Shown here: piece by piece, positions 12,401 to 24,400 of the stretch
How positions within the stretch are numbered: the first letter of the stretch is position 1
How the letters are laid out: the number at the start of each line of letters is the position of its first letter
Source: Iris pallida
Taxonomy: Eukaryota > Streptophyta > Magnoliopsida > Asparagales > Iridaceae
Reading direction: 5' to 3'
Length of the DNA stretch: 64,000 bases
Assembly: GCA_029216955.1 (NCBI GenBank)
Contig: JANAVB010007000.1
Location: 186,001-250,000 of the forward strand
The notes under the pieces: generated by a model
Told to the model about the DNA's origin: nothing
Database searches by the model: none
Seen by the model: the letters and a program-made list of their open reading frames with translations, nothing else
Translations under genes and position numbers: made by a program

Positions 12401-15400
12401 GACGTTTGCCTCTAATACAGTCGTGACAAGTACACTACTTTTCAACAATAAACTTGCTCGTGTACTGTTTGATTCAGGTGCTACCCATAGTTTTATAGTG
12501 GCAGATTTCATTGATGAACACAAATTTCCTATGGCACCGTTAGGCCTTAACCTTAGCGTTAGCACTCCGTCGGGCACACAAATCCATGTAAACACTATCT
12601 GTAGAGACGGCTGCATATGTATAGGTTGGAGAAAATTGACTCTAGATGCGATAGTTCTGGACCTTAAGGACTACGACATCATTCTGGGGATGGATTGGCT
12701 CGGCGCTTGCTCGGCCACTATTGACTGTGCAGGAAAGAATGTCACCTTTCGTCTACCGGGAGAGCCTGAATTATGCTATTCGTGTGACGAAGCGTCAGTA
12801 ACCTGCATGGTGATCTCGGCAATCTCGGCTCGGAGGATGCTACATTCCGGATGTGAAGGTTACTTGGCGTCCGTTCGAGACACACGACAGGATGGTGCAA
12901 ACGCGGATCAAACCGATGTTGTGGCAGAATTCCAATATGTGTTTCCGGACGAGCTACCCGATATGCCACCCGATCGAGAAATTGAGTTCACTATTGACAC
13001 CTTCCCCAACACTCGATCGATTTCTAAGGCCCCGTAAAAAATGGCCCCTGCAGAATTAAAAGAACTTAAAGTATAACTATAGGAATTGCTCGACAAAGGG
13101 TTCATTCGTTCTAGCGTCTCGCCATGGAGTGCGCCTGTGCTGTTTGTCAAGAAGAAAGACGAGTCGATGCGGCTCTGCATCGACTACCGGGAATTGAATA
13201 AAGCCATCGTCCGGAACAAATACCCCCTGCCCCGCATCGAAGATTTGTTTGATCAGCTCCAAGGTGCCACGGTATTTTTGAATATTGATCTTCGATCGGG
13301 TTATCACCAGCTCAAGGCCAAGCCAGAGGACATGCCGAAGTCTGCCTTCCGCACTCGTTACGGCCACTACGAGTTCTTGGTAATGCCATTCGGCCTGACA
13401 AATGCTCCTGCCGCCTTCATGGATCTAATGAATCGGGTGTTCCATCCGTTCCTTAATAAATTCGTAGTAGTCTTCGTAGGCGATATCCTCGTCTACTCGA
13501 AGGATCGAGCGCAACACGCAGAACATCTGCGGACCGTACTCCAGACCCTCCGAGATAATCAGTTGTTTGTGAAGAGCAAATGTGAGTTCTGGCTGAACAA
13601 CGTATCTTTTCTTGGACACATCATCTCCGCTAAAGGCATTTCAGTCGATCCGAAGAAACTTGAGGCAGTTGTTGATTGGAAACTGTCACGCCCCGACCCG
13701 GAATCACCCGAATCATCGTCCTCGCAGGGGGCGTGATGCCGCACGAGCCTGGAGTTGCGCTCGTGCAAGGCAAGATGACAAGTTCTCAAATGGTTATCTT
13801 TTGATTCGATATTTACAACGATAGGAAAACAGAGTATACGAAATAATTCTCTTTATTGATATTCGAAACTGAGATTACAAAGGCTTTCGATAGCCGAACA
13901 TAATTCGCCAGATTGGCTACAACACTCAGGTTCTCTCTTGCCCACAAAGGATTTCACCGTTCCATACATCATGCCTTCTATATCTCGGCCGCATCAATCC
14001 AGTTGCATAGTCCGAGCGTCAATGCGATCGCACGCTTTAATACGCTTCGGCATTTCCGAGCCTCAATGCGTTCAAGCAACGCTTCGCCGCGAGCCTTCCA
14101 TTCCCTGCACCCTGCATGAAGCTGGTGGGGGATCAGTACGTTCGTCCTCGCATGTACTGAAGCAAAGATCTTTCTTTCCAGACCGACATTTTTAATATTC
14201 ATGTTGAATCATGCAACTTAGCTTATGATCTTGCTATGTTCTCCTTAGGGTCAATTTCATGGCATATTCGAAAGCGTAAAGCATGTTATCATAGCAAGCA
14301 TGTTATCGAATTGAATAGGCAAGCAAGCATTCTCGTGTTTGATTCGTGGCTTACCAAGTCGACGCACTCGCCCTTGCGTCCCTTGCACTGACGCAAGGTG
14401 AATACGCCCCATTCCTTCCCTGTCATGTTATATGTGCATCTCTAGGCAGGATTCTATATGCGGTCATTGGTGCTACGCACCACTAGGGACTTAATCGAAG
14501 TTGGCATGCGACGCTACCCTTTCAGCCTAGGTTGCAAGCCTTACTGAAGGTCCCGCATGCCTCGGCATGCGACGCTACCCTTTCAGCCTAGGTTGCAAGC
14601 CTTACTGAAGGTCCCGCATGCCTCGCGCCGAAGCACGATGAATTTTTTCTCCTAGGACGAATCGGTTCCGATGCCCCGGATACCGTTTCGAGGAAAACGA
14701 GCTTGTGCACAAGCTGTCCATGACCATGCAACGCATCTTATCTTTCATACAACCAAGCAAGTTCGCTTATCACTATTTCAATTGGCACAACGTCCGAATG
14801 TTCTCGACGAACGCCCGAAGGCCGCGAACATTTCGAAGGGCACCATGCCGCATTATCCATCTCGTATTTCCTTCATTAACTTACGTTTCGTACTTCGTTT
14901 CAATGTTCAATGGCATTATGCCTCAACTCAATGTTCGCCAACCGAACGACCCGAATGTCCCGAACACCTTTCGAGACATTATGTCATATCCGACAGTTCC
15001 GCCACATTCATGCCACAACTGTATTCCTTCGCAACGAAGCCATCTTTTGTTATCTCGTGCACGTAAGCACGTTCCGACACATTTATCATTTATCCTTCGC
15101 GTCGTGCACTTGCTGCACGCGTCGAAGCCGTATTTCCCTGTTCAATATCCGTGGCTTGCGCGCTAGGGCGCTCGCCTATTGTCTTTCAATGTTCTAGCCG
15201 TTCTAACTCGTGCGCGAAGGCACGGTATGGTTCGTGCACTAAGGCACTCGCCGAGTACAGTTATCCCATGTTATTGCGGCTTGCGCACCGAGGCGCTCGC
15301 CTTAGCGATATCCAATGTTCCATAGCGACTCGTGCATTTGATGCACGTTTCATTTCAATTGTTTTAACTTAGTGTTCGACACACACTATAATTTATCTCC

Positions 15401-18400
15401 GATCGGACCACGCCCGTGGCGTCGATAGGTTAACTCTTAGCATACAATGATATATTTGACTTATCGAATGAAGGAGTAAAAAGAAGTCAATCCTCCCACC
15501 TTGAGTCGATATGCCTTCGTCGTTTTGCCGAGTCGATGCGGCTCGATTTCCCAACTTCGTTGCACGGCCACTCTCCTGACTTAGCCATTCGAGCACTTCG
15601 TGCTTCATTGAATCATACGTCCGATTTGCCTTAGCGTGCCCAAGTCTCAGCCCGTCGCAAGGCGTCGATTTGGTTCCGCGGACCCCTTACTAAATATTGC
15701 CAAAGATCGACCTCTAATATTTTCGCGTCAAAGTATAACCTGCACACAAAACCAACTAAAATCAATACTTGCATCGATTCGGACTTGCGCCTTGGTCGAT
15801 TCGATTTCTTAGAATCTTCGATCCGATTCAACGCACTCATCCTTCGGGGCAACGCGGCGCTTCGCATCGATTCACTCGATGCATCCTTCGAGACAAGGCA
15901 ACTCTTCGCATCGACTTAGTTCGATGCGTTGCTCGGGACAACTTAACACTTTGCAACGTAATTACTCGATGCGCTCCTCGGGTCGATATGTTTCTCGGAA
16001 CAACGTAACTCTTGTATCGATTCGCATCGATACGAAATCGGGTCAACGCAACTCTTCGAGTCAACGGCTCAGCATAATGCACCGTGCGGAGCGGAGCATT
16101 ACAGAATATACCACTCAAAACAAGGTTCGTCCCGAACCGAAACCAATACTAAATTTCCAAGGGTTTCATTAGATCGCTCCACGATCTCGTCTCACTATCG
16201 TTTGGATCGTACAACTTAGTTTGGAATCATACACATATTTTAGGCGTCCCACCAATATATGCATTTCAACCAAGCTCAGTTGTAAGATATCGGAACAACG
16301 CAAACATGTAACTCTTATTCTCAATCACTTACTATCTCGTCTTCTCGATCGGACTTGGCTCTATTACTTGTTCTCGCAATTCTAGCGCACATGCATATTG
16401 ATACATACGCGATCGTCCAACATAAGTCAAGGCACACGATGCGGTTCAAAAATCGCATTTCTCACTTTGTATGTTTCATCGGGACTATCAATTCTACGCG
16501 TCGCGTCAAGCCATCGCGCATCCGATCACAACGAGTCTCCGCAACGCCTTGCGTTCGGCGTCATTATCCAACGATTTCTGATGTTTCACTTCGTATCCTA
16601 TCTCGACATGATTCTCTTTTGTTGACTTGCAAAAGCATCAACATTCAGGACTATGTCCGCTAGGTTACTTATATAGCCACCGTGCTCAAATCCTTCCGAC
16701 GCAAGTTTAAATTGACATTGCACAAAGGCCACAATCTATCCGACACAAATTTACTTCGAGTCGACAATGTTCAAGGCAACGACCGCCTTAGCACGAATGT
16801 CCTTATGATGCATCTTACATTCGATTTCCTAACGAGTAGGAATTTACTAGCCAAATTCCCAACTTATCCGTCTCGCAACATCGAATATGAGTTCGATTCA
16901 CGCAAGCTCAATTGCAAGGTGAATCCGAATCTAATGACATGACTCGTAAGTCAGTTCCTTATTGTTCTCTCTCGTGCATAACATGATTCTCGCAATCGCC
17001 TAGACTTATCGTCAACATGCATCGCGTTAATTTGTTATCGATGCAATCCCATATGCGATATCGCATGGGTCATCTTACGGTCTGCAGCATTCAATTTGAT
17101 TTGGCGGTCAAGTCTTCTAGGGTCAGCTGCCCCGAAGCTACGCTCGATAATTGTGGATCATCACCGAAGGACAGTGTACTACGAACCATGCTATATTTTA
17201 TTTCGAAGCCAAATCACATTCCGACGATTCTATGCGACTATCCAAATTTCCGAACAAAACCATTTCTATCGGCACAATCTTAGCGCAACTATCCTCCGAG
17301 TAAATTCATGCACTACCGTCGATGATTCTGCTATTCACGACGCGTCTACTCGCATTGATTTCGAGTCTATCTTATTTCGCGGTCGACACACGAGATGCTA
17401 TACGCATCGAGAAATCGTCGATGACTTATAGTCTCGCCCCGATCAATCACAAAATTTACGATCAACCAAGTTCGTTCATTCTCGTATCGTCACTTACAAA
17501 ATTTTATAGCGCAAGGCACACTCTATTTTGTATTCTCACATCGTTTACGTTTCCTTACGTATCGATCTCGATACGCCGTATCCATTTTGATAATGTAAGG
17601 GTCAACTTGAATCCGTTTTAACGTCAACTTAGCTCATCGCATACATCCAAGTTCGCAACAAACTTTTCCATACGCATCGACTCGTTCTCCGATTTGTCGC
17701 ATCCCGCTATACTTCGATCGCGTAACTGAGTTACCGATTATCCAACATCGAACCCTCAAGTCATACGATCTCGCCCTCTAAGTTTCGCGTGTTTTCAGTC
17801 GTACTCAAATGAGTTTCGCCGTAACGTAACCAACTATTTCTTAGGCACGATTTCTCCCGTCAACCAACTCTTCACCGAAGTCGCATATCGTGCGATTCGA
17901 TTACAATTCGCATCGCCCCGCATTTCTATCGAAATCGCAAATCGTGCGATTCGATTCGCCTAGCCGAACATTCCTATCGAGATCGCAAGTCGTGCGATTC
18001 GATTCGCCTCGCCCAACATTTTCATCGAGCTCGCAAGTCGTGCGGTTCGATTTCAACGTTTCGAATTTCCTATTCCGTCGATCCGATTGTTGCCTCAAGG
18101 CATAATCGTTTCGCTAGTTCCCGTCATTCGACTGACACATAAATTTTCAATCGACGTAATCGTTCAATGTTACAAGTCCCGCCTTACCGTTCTAACCGAT
18201 CATCGAAGAACACTTGCATCAACATGCCGTCATACAAATCCTCAATCGAGTCTCGGTGATACCCCGTCCGTTGCGGACAAACCTTCCGCAATTCTCACAA
18301 TACGTCGATGCAATTCATCGCACAATTGGTATTACATATACCACTCGGAATCGAGCCATTCATTGCATCGGTGGTATGCCATATACCACCCAGAAATCAA

Positions 18401-21400
18401 GTTACTTCCGTCGCAACGTACTCTTTACGAACTAACGATCTCTTCCGACTCACGATTTCCGCAGTGATCGTGCTTGATCACAACCGTAACTTTGATTAAT
18501 TCAAATCCGATATAACTCGGCCAATGCATTCATTTGCCAACACAAGCTCGGCACGCAACCGAACCGATTTCTTTTCTCGATTTATAACTTTTGTTTTGTT
18601 CCGTTGAATCTCGTGCAAAATTCATTCCCAATACCCTTTGCACTTTGTGCAGCGATTTCTTTGATACGCGTTGCACCACGTGCAATAATTTTTACTTTCG
18701 ATACGCATTGCACATCGTGCAACGATTTATTTCCGACATTCGAAGTCAATACTCAAATCCGTTCAACACATTCGATATTGACTTATCGCTTTTCATCGCA
18801 ACGCACATTCGAAATCGATATGTGAATCCGTTCGACACATTCAATATCAACTTTCATTTTCTTTTCAACACATCATTTACAAACAACGCGTGGCAATTGC
18901 TGTAGCAACATTCCACGACTTTCATTGTACCGATGCAACCAACATCTCTCACATCGTTCGCTGCAACCAACGAATATCTCGAATTACGATTCACGACATG
19001 TTGCATCCACGGCAACAAATCCTCGAATTCATATCTCGCAACTTGTTGCACTTACGCAACAAACATTTCCCGACTTTTCCAGCAACACCATGTAATTTCC
19101 AAACAACACGCGGCAAAATTACATGATTTGTATTAGACTTATTGTATGGAACATCCAATGCGGTATCGAGTAGAGTCAAGAGTGATTTCGATTGGTGGTG
19201 GACAACTTTTAGAACTGAAATGAAGCAAGCGTCCAGAGGAATTGAGCCTAGAGCTCTGATACCAATTTGTCACGCCCCGACCCGGAATCACCCGAATCAT
19301 CGTCCTCGCAGGGGGCGTGATGCCGCACGAGCCTGGAGTTGCGCTCGTGCAAGGCAAGATGACAAATTCTCAAATGGTTATCTTTTGATTCGATATTTAC
19401 AACGATAGGAAAACAGAGTATACGAAATAATTCTCTTTATTGATATTCGAAACTGAGATTACAAAGGCTTTCGATAGCCCAACATAATTCGCCAGATTGG
19501 CTACAACACTCAGGTTCTCTCTTGCCCACAAAGGATTTCACCGTTCCATACATCATGCCTTCTATATCTCGGCCGCATCAATCCAGTTGCATAGTCCGAG
19601 CGTCAATGCGATCGCACGCTTTAATACGCTTCGGCATTTCCGAGCCTCAACGCGTTCAAGCAACGCTTCGCCGCGAGCCTTCCATTCCCTGCACCCTGCA
19701 TGAAGCTGGTGGGGGATCAGTACGTTCGTCCTCGTATGTACTGAAGCAAAGATCTTTCTTTCCAGACCGACATTTTTAATATTCATGTTGAATCATGCAA
19801 CTTAGCTTATGATCTTGCTATGTTCTCCTTAGGGTCAATTTCATGGCATATTCGAAAGCGTAAAGCATGTTATCATAGCAAGCATGTTATCGAATTGAAT
19901 AGGCAAGCAAGCATTCTCGTGTTTGATTCGTGGCTTACCAAGTCGACGCACTCGCCCTTGCGTCCCTTGCACTGACGCAAGGTGAATACGCCCCATTCCT
20001 TCCCTGTCATGTTATATGTGCATCTCTAGGCAGGATTCTATATGCGGTCATTGGTGCTACGCACCACTAGGGACTTAATCGAAGTTGGCATGCGACGCTA
20101 CCCTTTCAGCCTAGGTTGCAAGCCTTACTGAAGGTCCTGCATGCCTCGGCATGCGACGCTACCCTTTCAGCCTAGGTTGCAACCCTTACTGAAGGTCCCG
20201 CATGCCTCGCGCCGAAGCACGATGAATTTTTCCCCCTAGGACGAATCGGTTCCGATGTCCCGGATACCGTTTCGAGGAAAACGAGCTTGTGCACAAGTTG
20301 TCCATGACAATGCAACGCATCTTATCTTTCATACAACCAAGCAAGTTCGCTTATCACTATTTCAATTGGCACAACGCCAGAATGTTCTCGACGAACGCCC
20401 GAAGGCCGCGAACATTTCGAAGGGCACCATGCCGCATTATCCATCTCGTATTTCCTTCATTAACTTACGTTTCGTACTTCGTTTCAATGTTCAATGGCAT
20501 TATGCCTCAACTCAATGTTCGCCAACCGAACGACCCGAAGGTCCCGAACACCTTTCGAGACATTATGTCATATCCGACAGTTCCGCCACATTCATGCCAC
20601 AACTGTATTCCTTCGCAACGAAGCCATCTTTTGTTATCTCGTGCACGTAAGCACGTTCTGACACATTTATCATTTATCCTTCGCGTCGTGCACTTGCTGC
20701 ACGCGTCGAAGCCGTATTTCCCTGTTCAATATTCGTGGCTTGCGCGCTAGGGCGCTCGCCTATTGTCTTTCAATGTTCTAGCCGTTCTAACTCGTGCGCG
20801 AAGGCACGGTATGGTTCGTGCACTAAGGCACTCGCCGAGTACAGTTATCCCATGTTATTGCGGCTTGCGCACCGAGGCGCTCGCCTTAGCGATATCCAAT
20901 GTTCCATAGCGACTCGTGCATTTGATGCACGTTTCATTTCAATTGTTTTAACTTAGTGTTCGACACACACTATGATTTATCTCCGATCGGACCACGCCCG
21001 TGGCGTCGATAGGTTAACTCTTAGCATACAATGATATATTTGACTTATCGAATGAAGGAGTAAAAAGAAGTCAATCCTCCCACCTTGAGTCGATATGCCT
21101 TCGTCGTTTTGCCGAGCCGATGCGGCTCGATTTCCCAACTTCGTTGCACGGCCACTCTCCTGACTTAGCCATTCGAGCACTTCGTGCTTCATTGAATCAT
21201 ACGTCCGATTTGCCTTAGCGTGCCCAAGTCTCAGCCCGTCGCAAGGCGTCGATTTGGTTCCGCGGACCCCTTACTAAATATTGCCAAAGATCGACCTCTA
21301 ATATTTTCGCGTCAAAGTATAACCTGCACACGAAACCAACTAAAATCAATACTTGCATCGATTCGGACTTGCGCCTTGGTCGATTCGATTTCTTAGAATC

Positions 21401-24400
21401 TTCGATCCGATTCAACGCACTCATCCTTCGGGGCAACGCGGCGCTTCGCATCGATTCACTCGATGCATCCTTCGAGACAAGGCAACTCTTCGCATCGACT
21501 TAGTTCGATACGTTGCTCGGGACAACTTAACACTTTGCATCGTAATTACTCGATGCGCTCCTCGGGTCGATATGTTTCTCGGGACAACGTAACTCTTGTA
21601 TCGATTCGCATCGATACGAAATCGGGTCAACGCAACTCTTCGAGTCAACGACTCAGCATAATGCACCGTGCGGAGCGGGGCATTACAGAAACGGCCCGCG
21701 TCTGTCAGTGAAATTAGAAGCTTCATCGGTTTGACGGGATACTATAGACGCTTCGTGAAGGACTTCGCAAAGATCGCATCGCCCTTGACTCGCCTCACCC
21801 AAAAGGGAGTCGCATTTGTATGGTCAGACGACTGTAAAGCTTCATTCCATGAGCTAAAACAACGGCTCGTTTCGGCACCAATACACGCTCTTCCTTAAGG
21901 GACCGAGGGATTTCAAATCTTCAGCGATGCTTCTGACCAAGGTTTGGGGTGTGTTCTCATGCAGCAGGATAAGGTGATATCTTTTGCTTTCAGACAGCTT
22001 AAGCCGTATGAGAAGAACTATCTCACTCATGACCTAGAATTAGCAGCAATTGTGTTCGCGTTGAAGCTGTGGCGCCACTATCTTTATGGCGTGGCGTGCA
22101 GGATTTATACGGACCACAAGAGCCTCAAGTATCTCTTCACCCAGAAAGAATTGAATTTGTGGCAGAGGCGATGGCTTAAACTGATTAAAGACTACGATTT
22201 GTCGATCGACTATACGCCAGGCAAGAAAAATGTTGTGGCAAATACACTGAGTCGGAAGTACATAGCTTCACTATCCATCAACAGTCGACTGTTGCGCGAC
22301 TTGGAAGGAATGGATATAGAACTCCGAGTTCGATTTGTGGACGCACAGCTGGCGCAACTGTGGCTAGAACCAAGCCTATTGGAAAAGATCATGTCTGCTC
22401 AGAAGGATGATCCATACCTGGAGAAGATGCGGAAGCTGATACACTGAGTCGGAAGTACATAGCTTTACTATCCATCAACAGTCGACTGTTGCGCAACTTG
22501 GAAGGAATGGACATAGAACTCCGAGTTCGATTTGTGGACGCGCAGCTGGCGCAACTGTGGCTAGAACCAAGCCTATTGGAAAAGATCATGTCTGCTCAAA
22601 AGGATGATCCATACATAGAGAAGATGCGGAAGCTGATATCAACAGGGAAGGCGTCTGACTTTGCAGAGGACGAGTCGGAAACATTGCGAGTGAAGGGCAG
22701 ACTATGTGTACCGAATAACCCAGAACTCAGAAAGGAGATAATGTCGGAAACGCATTATGCAAAATATTCTTTCCATCCTGGCAGCACCAAGATGTATAAG
22801 GACCTCTGCATTGTCTTTTGGTGGCACGGCATAAAGAGAGATGTTGCACTCTTCGTGTCACAATGTATGGCCTGTCAGCAGGTAAAAGCTGAGCACCAGC
22901 GACCGAACGGAAAGATGCAGAACCTTGTCATTCCAGAATAGAAATGAGATCACATCACTATGGACTTTGTTGTTGGCCTGCCGAAGACGCCGCGGGGGAA
23001 CGATGCCGCCTGGGTCATCATCGATCGATTAACCAAGTCAGCGCACTTCATTGTCATTAAAGTCACTTGGAGCATCGATCGTCTTACTCAGATCTATCTT
23101 GATGAAATAGTTTGGCTGCACGGGATTCCGGTATCAATTGTCTCAGATCGGGATGAGCGATTCATGTCACGCTTCTGGTGCAGTTTTCAGTCAGTAATGG
23201 AGACCAAGTTGAAGTTTAGCTCAGCATATCATCCTCAGACCGATGGTCAAACAGAACGGGTGAATCAGATTCTCGAAGACATGTTACGTCTCCGTGCAAT
23301 CGACTTGAAGTCAAGCCGGGACGTTCATCTACCGTTGGCCGAATTTGCATATAACTATAACTATCAGTCCAACATCCAAATGACGCCGTAAGAAGCTTTG
23401 TACGGCCGGAAGTGTAGATCGTCCATTTGCTAGGATGAAGTCGGGGAACGGCAGATACTCGGCCCGGAACTGGTGGAGCAGACTGTACAAAAAGTTAAGT
23501 TGATACGGGAGAGATTAAAGATAGCACAAAGTCGGCAGAAGAGCTACGCCGACACTCACCGACGACCCCTTGAATTCCTGGAGGGCGATCACGTATTTCT
23601 GAAAGTCACACCTATGTGTGGAGTCACGAGATTTGGAGCTAAAGGAAAGTTGAGTCCATGATTTGTCGGTCCTTTCGAGATATTGAAGCGAGTCGCCCCA
23701 GTAGCTTACCAGATTGTATTGCTACGAGCACTGTCGGATGTGCACAATGTGTTCCACGTCTCTCAGTTGCGGAAGTACGTGCACGATCCGAGCCATATGG
23801 TAGACTTTGGTCAGCTGAATCTGCAGGCAGACTTATCGTATGTTGAAGAGCCTGTGCAAATCTTGGAGCGCAAGGATAAACTGCTTCAAAACCGTGACAT
23901 CTCTCTCGTTCGCGTGCTCTGGAAGAACCATGCGGTCGAAGAGTCGACCTAGAAACTGGAGTCGGAGATGAGGAAAAAGTTTCCTTCTCTATTTTTCCTA
24001 GCGGTAGATTCTTTTCTTAAGTTTTGAGAACGAAAAAAAATTTAGTTGGTTATGGTGTAGTGCCCCGTCCCTACATTATGCCCCGTTCTCCGTCCACGGG
24101 ATACACGAGAAAGGAACATTGTCGCTATCGATTCGGTCGGGACCGATAGGTCGGGATCGATCGACTCGATCGAACGGAAACGATTGAATTAAGATCATTT
24201 TCTCGTTATGGAAAGGCTTCTTCGAAATCAAGTCTCATATTCAGCGGGTTGTGCCTCGAGGATAGACTCTGCGGCTGAGTCGGAAGAGACCTCCCGTTGC
24301 TTTGTTTTTCACGCCGCACTTGCGTTGGTTTTGGCTTTGGTTTTCTGAATGCGTTTTCGTGAATGTTTTCATGTCTTGCGTTTCGAACTCGCATTTACAT

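Larger units (their letters stand above)
16104..19267 (-). other. Non-coding interior of the LARD-like element
   Basis: 3.16 kb without a supported coding region on either strand. It is rich in TCGAT, ATTCG and GCAAC words and contains the 48-bp repeat at 17889-18060 and a series of TTGCAC...GTGCAA palindromes around 18645-18740. I recognise no gag, pol or captured gene. Confidence 0.8.
13684..21687 (-). mobile_element. Non-autonomous LTR retrotransposon (LARD-like), 8.0 kb, nested in the chromovirus
   Basis: LTRs of exactly 2420 bp each (13684-16103 and 19268-21687) begin TGTCACGCC and end GCATTACA. They are flanked by the duplicated target GAAAC (13679-13683 and 21688-21692). The iMet PBS lies beside the right LTR in reverse orientation, so the element reads on the minus strand. 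The 3.16-kb interior has no gag or pol. I count about 24 substitutions and no indel between the LTRs, roughly 99% identity, so the insertion is recent. The size and empty interior fit a large retrotransposon derivative, mobilised by proteins from another element. Confidence 0.92.

Noticed and set aside
13913..15372. Many overlapping ORFs in 13.9-16.2 kb, repeated at 19.5-21.7 kb
   Set aside because: They are in the two LTRs of a non-coding element. They are repeated only because the LTRs are, and have no family resemblance.
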